NCBI GenBank assembly: GCA_903813345.2
Contig: CAIIXF020000002.1
Coordinates: 23,824,455 to 23,888,454, forward strand
Source of the DNA: Owenia fusiformis
Lineage: Eukaryota; Annelida; Polychaeta; Sabellida; Oweniidae
DNA: 64,000 nt
Reading direction: 5' to 3'
The notes beneath the pieces are model-generated. The model saw only the letters and a program-made list of their open reading frames with translations. It was not told where the DNA came from and did no database searches. The position numbers and the translations under genes were made by a program. Positions 12,801-27,800 of the stretch are shown one piece after another (within the stretch, counting starts at the first letter, position 1; the number at the start of each line of letters is the position of its first letter).

Positions 12801-15800
12801 GTATATTTTCCAACAGTCTTCACCTTAACATGGACGATTCTACGAGTGTCAGTGTCAAATTGATGTATAAATCAATAATCAGTCAAGAGGAAACCACATC
12901 AACATTGATACCAATTTTTTACACAATGTATTTATTCTTTATTTCAGACAAAACTGCATGAAACAGGAAACAGACATATTTCAAGCTAAGCAAAATTACA
13001 TATTCATCCAATTTTCCAAACTATCCTTTCGAGTAATTGTTGAATTTAAACAATGAAAACTGGACTAACACATTGAAATCATGTGGTATCAAATAAGATA
13101 ACTGGACAGGTACAATGAGAACTAGACAGATACAATGAGAACTGGACTGATACAATGAGAACTGGACTGATACAATGAGAACTGGACCGATACAATGAGA
13201 ACTGGACCGATACAATGAGAATTGAACTGATACAATGAGAACTGGACCGATACAATGAGAACTGGACCGATACAATGAGAATTGAACTGATACAATGAGA
13301 ACTGGACCGATACAATGAGAACTGGACCGATGCAATGAGAACTGGACTGATACAATGAGAATTGGACCGATGCAATGAGAACTGGACTGATACAATGAGA
13401 ATTGGACCGATGCAATGAGAACTGGACCGATGCAATGAGAACTGGACCAATGCAATGAGAACTGGACTGATGCAATGAGAACTGGACCGATACAATGAGA
13501 ACTGGACTGATACAATGAAATCCCACCCTCTGTACACAGATGTCTAGAACTCATCAAGTTTCTCACAAGAAGGAAAAATGAGTTCTGTAGCCATGCATTC
13601 AGGAGATGATGAAATCCATGCAATATTAACTACCACATATTCACTGTATACTACACAGATCATGCAATTATTGCTTACAGGGCGCGTGAATCTAAAGAGT
13701 CTGCCGATTGTCTCTTCCTCAAAGATCCATATAAGGACGTCCTGGTAATAACAATTTCAATAAAATATCAAGCTTGCTATACATAAATAAGAAAAATTGA
13801 CAAACTCATTTGAGTGAAATGGCATGTGTTACAGACTTATAACACAGTTCATCTGAACTTCAGAACATGCTACAGGACTTTACCTATTGAGTTAAAGATA
13901 GTGGTTTACATTTTAAATGCCAATAGATGTCTTCTATAGGCCTTTCAAGTAACCCTGTTCTATTTCCCAGGAATTATTACACAAAAGGTATTTATAGTGA
14001 GTTTTAACCTAAGTTAAAGCAGTGAAATAAGGAAAGATATTAAAGATATTTAAGCAAGCAAAAATTAGAAAATAAAATCTAGCATCAGTGGTGAATGCCG
14101 TTTCAAAGCTGTATAGAAAATAAAATATTTCTATCATGATTGCAAATGCCAATTAAACTTAATCTACTATAAAACATATATAAATATCAAATCTTTAAAT
14201 CTAGACAAATATTCTGTTAAAAAACTAGAAAAACAGCAACTCCACGGAGTAGCAAATCCCACCGAACAAAACATATTATGCTTATTATAGCTAGTGTAAA
14301 TGTTGAAATGTTTGTGCACTTTGTGATAGAAGCATGAAATTGAAATTCAGCCGCCATATTGAAAATTATTTCTTGAACAGAGCTACTGTGTCCCTAGGCA
14401 TAATCATATAAAATTTCAACCAAATATGTTTACTGGTATTTGAGTCAAAGATTACATATTTTTACGAAAAATGGCCCCCATTTTGAAATTAAGCGGCCAT
14501 CTCGAAAATCTTTTTTTGTGTGAAACTCCTTTGTCCCTAGGCATCAGCATATAAAATTTGAACCAAATCCGTCAACTTGTATTTGAGTTATCAACAATTA
14601 CATTTTTACGAAAAATGGCGGCCATTTTGAATTGAGCGGCCATATTGAGAATTCCTTCTCGAACAGAGGTCCTACACTCATAAGGCATAAGCCTATAAAA
14701 TTTGAACCAAATCCCTTAACCGGTATTGGAGTTATCGCCCGGACACACGGACGGACGGATGAACGGACGGACGGCTTCTCTATATCCCCCTCGAACTTCG
14801 TTCGGTGGGATAATAAGCTATTTATTTCATAAAAAGTGCTGTTAAAAAAGTCCAAGCTCAAATGCATCATTTCTTGTGTAGCCTAATGCACAGGATTAAA
14901 TTCACCTCAATGTAAATCGACTTTTTGGGTCTCTAACACTTTGAAAGTCAATAGGATTCTTAATAAACTTTATTCTGAACCATTACATGGATTCCTAGTT
15001 GCGACAACTTGATTGAACTGCCCTGAGAATGTGAACAACCCCAAAAATGAGCAGCCTCAAGAAAACATGGCCAATCAGTTCATTTGTCCAAGTACGATGT
15101 ATGTATGGATGCCCAAATTGAGGCAATTTAAGAGTTGTGCATTTTACTATAAATCTACACGTATAAACCTTTCAGAATTGTTTTAACTTTGTGCTATACA
15201 AAGTTTGACTACCATTTAATAGATGGCAGTTTAAGTACATGTGTACTCACGAGGTATCTTGACGTTGAGGCCTCACCGCAGCAACGGCAGTTGTAGTATG
15301 CTTTGCCTTATCCAGGCCTGAAAATAGAGTCCATTTTTTACAATGCATGTACATGTGATATCAAAACAAGGCATTAACATGCAAAATGTCACCACCTGCT
15401 AAATGTTACAGAGGCCAACCAACGAAGACTGTTGCAGACGCTGAACACAAATCATTGAACACCAGCCAGAAAAAGTTGGAGAATATAACAATATGTCACC
15501 ACTAAAATTAACCCTAACATTATATTCTTCTATAAACTGCTTGATTTTAAAGATATGATGTTCATTTAAGATTTGAATTTATAGGTGAACTAAAGGCAAT
15601 GAAGTCCATAACTGTCTCCCTTAATTCCATGAGCTACTTTATTTATATTTTAAACCAAGATATCAAAAAACCATTCCAAGTTTCATATACAGTAAACTGG
15701 TAAAAGATCACTAGGACCATCCAAAAGTGTTCAGATTGGCAGATGTTCTCATTTCAAGTTTTTTCAAATATGTGAGTCAACGAAAGATAAAATTGGACCA

Positions 15801-18800
15801 TTGGATAATTTTGGACCATGACAAAGTGTTTAAATCTAGAGGTGTTCGGATTCGAGAGATATTCAAATATATACACATTTTACAACATATTTTACTTACT
15901 AGGGGAGCCCACACTAGCATAAGTTGCTGGTTTCTGTGATGGCGTTGCATTCATGGAAGGTGTCTGACCAAATGCTGTTGAACTGGATGCTTTTGAATTC
16001 AATGACTCTGAACTACTGCTGTTGCTACTATTTGTATCACCTAAAACATGAAATAATGTGCTAGTCAAAAAAATAATTGTTGGACATTTGCTTTTACAGG
16101 TATTTAAAGGTCTTAAGTTTTCATCCCTCCCTATAAATCTGATTCTCCTTTTAAGGCATGCTACAGGCCATTGGCAAAATTTTACACAAAAATATTCATT
16201 CATATGTTTTGTCACGATAAACCTAATAATGAAGCTCAATGGTACGGTTATATCCCCTTGCGTTTTTGGCTTGCCTATTTCAATATTCTAACAAATATCC
16301 AGAGGCCTGTTTCCTGTAAATATCATAGATTACAATGGTAATATTCTGTTGCCATTCATAATATATGTATTGCCAATCATAAGTTAGAAAGATATTTTTA
16401 GCAAATCTCTGCACCCCTCCCCCCCCATCCCATCTACTTCACCCCATCTACTTTCAACATATGGAGGCGAGGAATGAATGATGGAGAGGGTCAAAAGGAC
16501 TTGAATATTAAGACTAATATATTATTATTGTTTATTGGCATCTTGGTACATGTAAACCAAATCATATTCTGAATTTTGGAATACATGTACATGTAGGTGG
16601 CAGATAGGCTAAACATTTCAATTATTTGCCCTAGCCTTATATATCTTTAAACAACATGTTTTATTGTGGACTTCTAAACTAACCCATACAATTACATGTA
16701 AACCACAAGAGTCATGCAACAATAAACAAGCAGGTGGTATAATCAGAATTTTAAGAGGAGGAAATACCCCAGGATTCATTGAGGAACCATGTAAAGATGA
16801 CCCTCTAGATGTAGATGGGTTCATCTATGAATTCTGGGTATTAACCTCCCCTCTTCATGAATCCGTGAGAAAAATGAATCAATTGAAATATTGTGAAATT
16901 GAAATCAAAATAATGTCACGTTTTAAATTACTACAGAAAGTGTGACGTAATTGGAGGTTTGGTAAATGTATGTACAATTGTAAATACTCTTCTCAAACTT
17001 AATTTTAAAAAATTAAACCTATTAAGTAGACCACACTTAAACTTCTAAAAAGTATGATAAAACATAATTAAAGTTGTGTGAAGAGTGGAAAAGAGAATTG
17101 CTTATAAACCAGTATAAACTTTTCGTCAAATGAATACATCACATAGTAACTCACTTTTTACTTTAGTAGCTCGAACATTTATTTTCTTTCATTACTATTT
17201 AGTATATGGATAGATTCACATTCAGTGTATGATACTTAAAAATTCAAGAAATATGGGAAATCTCTTCAACGATTGTATACAAACTAATGGTGTATTAATG
17301 GAAATCATGAAAATGGGTTAATTTATACCATATTTGGGATCTGGGATATTCGGATTATGAATGGTGAAAGAAAATAAGTGTTGTTGCTACTTATAATAAA
17401 GTATAAAACAACAATATTGAGGTATATATTCTAACCATTATCTCTACTGTTTTTATGCCAGTAATAACCTGTAGGATACAAGAAAACCAATAAAATTCAA
17501 TATGCCCCAATAATCAACATAATCAATACTAATTTTTTCATAGTATAGTATACAAAATTGATAGAAATAAGCAAAACATTTTATCACGATTCCAACCTAA
17601 AAATCACGCCAGTAACCATGTTCAATGTTAAAAATATTAAAGGCCCCATCTAAAGTTTAAACCACTTTGGCTTATATTGTAGTCTTACCCAATATGATCA
17701 AAGTGTGATATGTGAAACTTTTTTTTTAAATTTCAAAATGTGGTTTTTGATAAACTTTTTGTTCCAAAATTTGTGAATTTATTTAAAACCAACTTTTAGA
17801 GGTCACTCATATCTTCTAATTAGCCACAATTCATACCAATGCATAGCATTCATCCTCCAGTGTTTTTTGCCGAAAAAATTAAGAAAATCGGTTCATAAAT
17901 AAGCGAGAAATGAACTTATCAGTGCATAAAAATGGTTCTGAGAAAAATGCATTTCAAAATTTTAGTTCTCATAGAAACCAATGGTACAATGATATGTAAA
18001 ACATAATTTATTCTTCCTTTTAACCTGGTTAGACAATCAACATTGGTTTTTTATGAAAGTCTAACATATTTAGAAAAGATTGACATCGAAAAAAAAATTT
18101 CAATTTTTTTCAAAATGTTTTGGGTACCTTAGTGACATCACTAATGTTTCAAAATATTTTTGATATGCTAAATCATTGAAGTGGCCCATTAAATATGGCA
18201 TTTTATTATTGAAATAGTGTGTCCTTTGTTCAATCTTTGCATTGGTGTTAAAAAGATAATCTTTTTTGAAATGCATTAAGAAATATTTGATGATTTAGAA
18301 ATTTCAACTTTTTTTGAAAAATGGCGGGAAATTTGAATATTTGAAAAATGAAATGCTCACAACTTTTTTATCAAAAATTTTTTTTGTTCAAAAATCTCTT
18401 AAATTACTTTTTAAGTCCTGACAAATAGTAAATGAATGTTAAAAAAAGATTTTCAAACTTTAGACGGGGACTTTAAGAATTACATGTAACTTTCAATTCT
18501 TGACGATAGCATCGACTTTGGGAGTCTTTAAAATAAAATGCGTTAATTTTTTTTTTTTTGCCAGAATACTAGGGGTATGGCGGACTTTACCTGGGGGTCT
18601 TGGATCATATATTGCAGTAGGTCGCAACCGCGCTCTGTAGGCTGCGTAACTCTGGTTCTGATTGGTTGGCACAAAATGGGAATCTCGTGGTGACGTTCCC
18701 GTCGAGTCAGTTGAATATGTTGATGATGTCATAGGGTTTTTATTTTTAGGGATGTCCATATTTGGAGTTCCTGATGTCGCGACCTTGACCTCAGTGATGT

Positions 18801-21800
18801 CAGCACCATCTGGTGGAGTTTTAAATATCTGAAAAATTAGTATCATTAATGGAATTATGAATAACACAACAGACCTTCAATGCAATAATAGAATAGATAT
18901 AAACTAATTGATACATGCACGTTGGCTATATTCAACTTGTTTTGTAAAAAGAATTAAAAACCGCTGGCAGTTATCTTACTTTAGGGACACAGTATATGCT
19001 GAATGTAGTAATAAAAGAATATCATAAATAATACTAGAATAACAGGATAATAACAGTTTCTTCAAGTTCTATTTCATCATAATCACAAATTAAATATAAT
19101 TATATTCACCATGTATTCACATACCTTTTCATAATTTTCTATCATAATTTCTACAACAATATTACAAAATTTGATGTCCATAATGGCGGCCATAGTTTCT
19201 TCAGCAGGTCTCATTAAGGTTGGACCAAAACACACGCCCAGGTTAGCCTCAGTCATTAGGTTGATCTCTGCATTGCTTGCAACTCTAACATGAGAAATCA
19301 TAAATCTTTGTTTTTGTATGATATATACTTTATGTCCTCTTTTAGCACTTTTATTGTACAATGTATTCTTACAACATCTCTCATTTAATGAAACAGTACA
19401 CTTTCAAGCTTTAACCTCTTAGTTCTACATAAACAGTGTTAAGACCAACAAAAAGGAATGCGATGGATTGAAAGGGAAACTTGAAAATGTAGACAGAAAA
19501 TTTTGTTTCAATTGAATTTTTCTGGTTTTGGATTAGAGTTTGGGAGAGGAAGAAAATCTTGAAATTTGATCAACATGATTTTGTTCAATATAAGTCTACT
19601 TACCTCTGCAGATGGGCACAAAGGCAGTCAAGCATTTCAAAGTTAGATTCGGGCAGTTTGTGGACTAGAGCATGAATGTCATTAATGCGTAGTGTTTTAC
19701 TCTCTTTTTCTAGAAAATAAAAATAAAATATTGTCAATGATCATAATACAGACAAAAATAATACAAGGTATCAACATGTAAAAATCACCACCTGCCATTT
19801 GTGACAAAGGCTGTCCACAGAATGATTTGTTAGCGACACTGACGACCAAACACCATCCACAAAAAAGTAGGAGACTATAAAAATATGTCACCACTTGTGG
19901 TGGTGATACAACAAATATAGAAGATACACCTTGTATAGTCTATTCAACTAAATATTACTGAATCAAGTGTTTACCTGCCAGTTCTGGTTATCAAGTTTGG
20001 AGATAAGGACAGATATGTTGACTGGGAAAATAGAGGCGAACAAATATTACCATAAAACCTGAGCAAGTGGAACACATTCAGAACCTCAAAATAATGTTCC
20101 ACTTGAGAGGTGTTCGACTTTACATGTTTTGCTGAACTTAATTTTAATATCATATGTAATACTATAAATAACTTACTTGCTGCAGTAATGAACTTATGAT
20201 GTAGTTTATACGACATTAGAGGCTCTGGTAGTGACCTAAAAACACATTTTAAATAAAATTTACCATCTATTTTTTTCATTGAAGTAGACTGGGAATGTAG
20301 CACTAGGGCTACTTTCTGTTCTTCTAAATATATTTAGGTAATGATAATCGCAAAAATATTTGTACAATTTAAAAGTCATTTTTCACAATAAACTATGGAT
20401 GTAGATTAGAACACTCAGTGAATTAGCAGTTAAAAATTTATCTTTGATGTCCTTTGAATGTGGTCTTTGAATGTTATAAGACCTTAGTAGGTAAATATTT
20501 CATCTAAAAACATGATCTGAGAAAATATGTTTAATTGAAGAAAATTGATCCTGGAGAACCTGTAATAATGAAAGAGAAACAAGTATCTTACCTAAAGTAG
20601 GCCTTTAGAGAACTGGTTATAGTTTTAATCTCCCATTCATCGTCATCTTCTAGATTGATACGGTCAATTTTCCTCCGATCTTAAAAGAAAAGAAGATCAC
20701 CAATGTACAATGATATCACTTACATTGAGTTAAAAGAAGACTTCCATTTGACTACAAAACACATTTAGCCTTTATTTAGAGTCAACATTTAATACAACTG
20801 ATTATTGACACTGACATAAGTCCCATTTACTGAATTGAGTCTATGTGTTTGACAAATTCAAATAAAAGAAATAAGTCCCATTTACTAAATTTAGTCTATG
20901 TGTTTGACAAATTCAAACAAGAGAAATAAGTCCCATTTACTGAACTTAGTCTATCCCTATGATAAGTTCATACCAGCGACATAAATCCATTTTACTAAAT
21001 TTAGTCTATAACTTTGACAAGTCCAAACCACAGACATAAGTCTCACTTACTGAATTTTGGCTTGACCCTTCAACATGGCATTCAATTAATGAGTCATGTT
21101 AAAGAAAGAACACAAACTTCTAAGTTGACCAATTGAACCCATAGTACTGGGTGACACAAAAAAATTAGAAAGATATTCAAAAATTAGTGGTTGGCATTTT
21201 TGTGTCACCCTGTATTTTAAGACATGTACTCACCAAGTCCCATTGAAGTAAGTTTGCTAACTTTAAAGTTGACTTCGACTACCCTGTATAGACCCATGTA
21301 GAACAAGCTGAACCCTTTAATTGAACCCATAGTATAATAAAATAAAACATGTACTCACCAAGTCCCATTGAAGTAAGTTTGCTAACTTTAGAGTTGACCC
21401 CGACTACCCTGTATAGACCTTGGTCATCCAGTCCCCTGGACTCAATGGCTCCTATGCACTTTTGGATGAAACTGAATCCAATATCATCCAGTACAACTGA
21501 AGTGAGAGATACAGTGCATTATATTTCATATCATGCACGCTGTCAATCAGTGTTTTACCAATTTAAACTGTATTTGTACAGGTTATAAAGTCAAACCTGA
21601 TTAGCAAGTGTTCACATTTCAAGGTTTCTTAATATGTATGTGAACATGAGATGACAAAATTGGGACCCAGAAAAAGTGTTCACATTTCAAGGTTTCTTAA
21701 TATGTGAGTGAACATGAGTTAACAAAATTGGAACCCAGAAAAAGTGTTCACATTTCAATGTTTCTTTATATGTAAGTGAACATGAGATAACAAAATTGGG

Positions 21801-24800
21801 ACCCAGAAAAAGTGTTCACAGTGAAAGGTGTTGGGATTAGATTGGTGTTAGGAGACTGTCTAATATTCGCTCAAAAATCAATATGTAAACAATTTGTTTG
21901 TCGCATACAGATTTTGGATCATGATGGTTTTAATATCCTGTTTTTATTTCAAACTCTATGGAATATTTATTCTACATTAGTTTTCACTAATTGATAACTT
22001 ACTGTCATTGGGTACCACTTGAGGTTGTAAGTAAATCTGAAACAAACAGTGAAAAACAAATAAAACATTTAATAACATACAATATTATTCACTAAAATTT
22101 AAACAAAAATGCAATTATTCACGACACTTTAAAGCTATATGTTGATCTACAAAATCAGTACCTGGAGAATCATGTTTTAAATGAGTCAAATATCCAGTGT
22201 CACATTAACTTGACATTTTGAGCATCCTTGGAGAAAGTCAATGCTCATACCAAGTGAATTTGCAAGGAGACACTAGATCCTACATGTATATGAGTTTACA
22301 GGACCAATATTATTATGAATGGGCCAAAATATGGGAAGTATCCATGTGATTGTTTGTCAATGTATTCAATGAACCAATGAATTGATTCAAATATGACAAC
22401 TCCAGACCCATAATTTGTCCTCAAATTAGCAATAATAAATACCTCGATGAAGTCACTGAAACATGTGGCAAATTTTACATTATGGACATCCATGGCTTAA
22501 TAAATTGGGGGCCATTAACCGAAACTTTTAGGAATTTCTAATGTCAATTGTTCTCTTCCTATGACATCATTATATCCATGGTTACAACAATTGATTTAAG
22601 AATTCTTAATTTACAAAGATTCTGTGTTGACCCTTTGGAAATACAAAATTGTAAAGAATTAACTTACCGGCTCTTTGCCATCCATAGCGTCGAGCCATAG
22701 TTTCCTGTCATCTTCAGACAATGCCTGGAGTGTGAATGATGTGTTCTGTTTCTCCGCCACCGTGATGTCAAAACAGAACCTCTTTTCTATTGTATCAGCT
22801 GCACGCCTTGTGCACGATGTCAAAGTGTATTCTTCTGTGTTACCCTGGAAAGACACACCCAAGATAATTTAGATAAAATCAATTTTAAAATCGATTTTAT
22901 GTTAATTTATTTAAGAAGTGAAATGCTTTGCTATTGGCTATCTCTCACGCCTTGCCATCGCGTAAGCAGGCGTCACCGTACAGCGTCAAAAAATAGCGGA
23001 GTACAGTTTTCTGTACGGTAACGCAAATTAACTGCTTTGAAGCAGAAACTATGACAAGGGTTTAAAAAAAATTAATTTGATGAAAACTAATACGATTTCA
23101 TGTGAAATAAAAACAGCATTCTCTCAGAAATGGTTTTAACTAACTGATTATGATAAACGTTTTACGAGCACTGTTCGGATTTTTTCTTAGTGAATCGGCC
23201 CACATAATCGACCCAAGTGAAAAAAGGTTGTTTTTTCACATTTCGTTTGGTTATTATTTTCCCTGCCGTCTGAGAGTATGGATTATTTTTTTGAGAAAAT
23301 GTATTTATTGACTACACATTTTAGAACGGGCGAAGATTCAGCAAACAACCATGCATTATGTATATTTAAAAAAGATCAAATTTGAACGGTGACGCACCAG
23401 CTGTACGGTGACGCCATGGTTTGATGAACTAAATGAGACTAAGATTGTATGAAATGGAAACTCTGGAGTATGATCATTTGTTCATATATAGCACCGTTAC
23501 ATACATAATGGAAGGTTACTGGAAATGTATGATACGGTAAAGATCATGAAACCAAAAACTCTCTTGTTGCTATGTTATTGATGTTTTAAAACAAGGGATG
23601 TCACAAGTAAATCTCATCTTGCACGTGTGACTTTTTAGGATGAAAGATGCAATATATTGCATGGGGTAAAGATGGCTGTGTAGGCTATCTTTGTTAGTCA
23701 TATGAGAAAAGTCTGGTTTAGTTCAAATGATACCAAAGCATCACGTCAACTTTCAAATAGTTAATTCCATGAAAACTAAAAATATCGAAATTGATACTTC
23801 CTGTCCGCCATCTTAAATGCGAAGGTGATGGCTGTAACCTTCGCTTGATACTTACCAGTGATAATGTACATGTAGATCTGACGCTTCTTTACCTCTTGTT
23901 CGAACAGTAAGCTTAGAGCTCTTCATAAAATCCAAGGAAGCGTCACCGTACAGCTGATGCGTCACCGTACAGTTCTGATCTTTTTTGAATAAATACACTG
24001 AATGATTTTTTGCCGAATATTCATCTGTTCTAAAATGTGTAGATAACAAATACATATTCTCATAAAAATAATCCATACTCTCAGACGACAGGGAAAATAA
24101 TAGCCAAACGAAAAGTGAAAAAAAAAACATTTTTCTCTCGAGTCGATTATGTGGGCCGATCCAGTCAGAAAAAATCCGAGCAGTGCTCGAAAAACTTTTG
24201 TCATATTTAGAAAGTTAAAACCATTCTTAAGAGAATGCTGTTTTTATTACACCCGAAATCGTATTTATTTACGTCTAATTAATCTTTTTAAAACCCTCAT
24301 TATAGTTTTTGCTTCAACTAAGTTAAATTTCGTCACCGTACAGAAAACTGTACTACTGTATTTTTTGACGCTGTACGGTGACGCCTGCTTACGCGATGGT
24401 TAGGCGTGTCTCTGTGGCTTTGCATGTTTCATTTCCAATGAAAATTCAATTGGGTTCTCCCAATATAATCATGTTTACAATGTAGAGCACTTGGAGAGCA
24501 TCAGGGTATCGGGTAAACAGGTAAGAAAACAAGAGATGCATGCTATAACCCAGGGGGAACTGCATCTAACCCAAATGTTTGTTTTAGTGAGCTTTAATTC
24601 AAAAGTAAGGTCAGATATTTGATTTAAATGTAACTTCACACAGAAATTTGATTCACACAGAAATTTGATTCAGCAATTTTTACCATTTCATCATATGTAA
24701 GTGTATTACTTGAAATTACTTTGTCTGACATTTACCATTTCACCATATGCAAATAGATAGCTTGAAATCATTTTGTCAGTGATATTTACCATTTCACCAT

Positions 24801-27800
24801 ATGAAAATAGATTGCTTGAAATTACTTTGTCTGATATTTACCATTTCACCATATGCAAATAAATTGCTTGAAATTACTTTATCAATGGTATTTACCATTT
24901 CACCATATGCAAATAGATTGCTTAAAATTACATTGTCAGTGATATTGTGGCGGGAGTTACTTTGATTGAAATAAATTTCACCAGTATGGAATAAATTTGC
25001 CGAAGAATCATACTGGAAAGAATAAATTTGGGCCGAGCGGAAACCCCGTTAATTAAAAATAAGGCACTGGAAAGATGATGTTGTGGCTTCGTCTTGTGTA
25101 TGAAAGGATTTTGTATCGCTCAAATGGATGGAGTAATTTACTAATTGATGAGATTGAAATAACTGAACAAAAGAAATGAGCTAAACTTTATTAATAAACG
25201 ATAAACTTTATTTACCTTGTAGGCGTGTAAGACATGATGATTTCTGTGAATGTAATCGAAGTATAAATCCAATTATAAATCCAATACTAGTAAATCCAGT
25301 TACAAATGATCGTAATTATAATCCAAAGCCTTTAAAATCCAAAATCTTATGTAAAACTTGATCAGATGCCGAAATATTCGTATACGTTTTATCACTTTCA
25401 GATACAAACTTGAGACTTTATAAAAATGTAGAAATTGAACCTCCTCTCTTCAGATACAAACTCGGGACTTTATAAAAATGTAGAAATTGAACCTCCTCTC
25501 TTCAGATACAAACTCGGGACTGACTTTCCCAACAAAAATCTTACGATCGTTCGAGAAATATGCAAATTAAGGGGGCGGAGACCAGCCCAAGCTGTCAACT
25601 TGTCAAACTAATTAAAACTTCAAAGTGACCCGTCCAAGATCTAAGTAAATTATTGATCGCTAAAGCTGGACAACTATTACGGCAGTGCCGACAAAGCGAA
25701 ATAATCTCAGTTTACTCATGTTTTTCAACTTGTCATAACTCAATAAATACTTATCCGATTTACACGGGGTAAAAACCAGTAAAAAGAAGACACTCTGCTC
25801 TATTTAACGCATATAAATGTTCCATGAAAAATATGAGAAATAAACATGAAATTAATTAATGAAAATAAATGAATATAAAAATTGTGCTACCGCTACAATA
25901 TTTATCATTTCACCATATGCAAATAGATTGCTTGAAATTACTTTGCCAGTGATATTTACCATTTCACCATATGCAAATAGATAGCTTGAAAATACTTTGT
26001 CTCTCCTTACATCATTAACAAGTAAATTCAAATGATCTGTGTACAAAGGGTGCACCTAAGTGCCAAATATTTCAATGAAACTTACTACTTTAGTTCCAGA
26101 TGTTTGATTAAAGGGGATCATCTTCAGCACTTTGCCATCCTTCTGATACTGGCAGTAGTACTTGGTCCATGTGGTGCCTACCCCTAGTGCCTCTATAATA
26201 AAGAAGTCCCAAATTCAAAAATTACTTGAGTTTCAACAGGGCTCTTATCAGGAAATATTTAGGGTATGGTGGAGACATCTACGTAACTGTTCAATCGTGA
26301 TAAATCATATGTTATCCTTTTTACACACTGTATGTATTCAGTCAAGTTTAGATTGTGGAAATAATCATGATTTGCCAATAGGTTGTGGCGGGAGCCCTGA
26401 TCAATGTTTTAAACATGATAGCTTGTATACAATTTGCACCTGTACTCTATTTTAGCATAAAAGATGTAAGTCTACAGCATATCAACAGGTTCAACCAAAT
26501 AAAATACATGACGGTAAACATTTTTTTAATGAATGACATACAAGGAATAAACTTTGAAATTACAATAAGATGAGAGGCTTGTAAAATGTTATATATAACA
26601 AAAACGTTTTACTCTATATTTTGCTTGAAGTACTTTTATCTTTTGAAGGCAAAAATGTTCTCAAAACAATGGTCTAATAGTACTTACTTTTTTCTAACAT
26701 GTATAAATATCCCTGTCTAGTGAACTCTTTGACCACACTTGCAGGGTCCTGCTTCTGGAAACAATATGTAAAACATGGATAATTGACCTTCCTTACAGGG
26801 TCTTGTTTCTAAAAGCAACATGTAAGACATGGACAGTTGACCACACCTGCAGGGTCCTGCTTCTGAAAACGACATGGATGAATGGGTAATTGACCACCCT
26901 TGCAGGGTCCATTTCTGAAAACAATATATAAGACAATGGATTACTGACCAAATGGGTCTTGAAATAATATTATAAGAATAAATATTTCTAATAACATATA
27001 TTACATACTGAAACATGCTTTTTTCTTTAAAAACAAACATTACAATTTAAAGAAAAAATGACTCAAAAAGTTAAGTTATAGCTTGATTAGTAAAAGGGGA
27101 AAGGAAAGGGTATACCATCCAATACAAAATACAACACAAAAGGTGAATAAATATAACTGTAACACATCTATAAACTATAGCAATACTTGTAAAAACAGCT
27201 AAAGGAATATAGGCAAGGATGATTCAGTTAATTTTATGATGAATGAACTCCGTTTTGACCTGTACTGTCATAGCCTCGTGGGCTTCCTTAAAAGGAGCAA
27301 ATACGCCAGAATTCATCAGTGAACCTATCTCCATGTGAACATGAACTTCTAGAGGTTTATCTCTAAATGGAGATAGGTTCAATGAATTGTGGGGTATTTC
27401 CTCCTCTTAGCTTCCCTAAGAGAGTATAAGAAGGGGCAAGGTATAATCTACTCTTAACACAAAGGAGTTTATTCATCAACTGAACCATCTGAATGTCACT
27501 TTATCTATACATGTACCTCTTTAATTTAATGTATAAAACATAACAAATGTAGCACAACACTTAAGTTGGGTAACACATTAAAATCAATCAATCGATCAAT
27601 CACTTCATACTATTTGATACCTAAATTATTTTACAATACTCAATATGAAAACAAACCAATCCAAAAATCGTGCATTTCAAATCATGTTAGTACAAGTATC
27701 AGATGTCATGTTACAACAGCATGCTGCATATTTAACATATTCATGCTGTGCAAATTACAATTGGAAACTATGCGAAGAAATATTTCTGAAAGCTCGATGA

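Noticed and set aside
12345-12823. Overlapping minus-strand frames of 106-150 residues with [10 protein letters not shown]-like repeats
   Set aside because: All arise from the 31/32-bp minisatellite; three frames are open at once.
13021-13623. 200-residue minus-strand frame with [11 protein letters not shown]-like repeats
   Set aside because: Product of the 20-bp minisatellite; a 20-bp unit cycles through all frames.
23852-24204. Phe/Ser-rich frames in the foldback arm, mirrored near 23200-23350
   Set aside because: Equivalent frames in inverted arms differ by frameshifts and stops; no protein conservation between arms.
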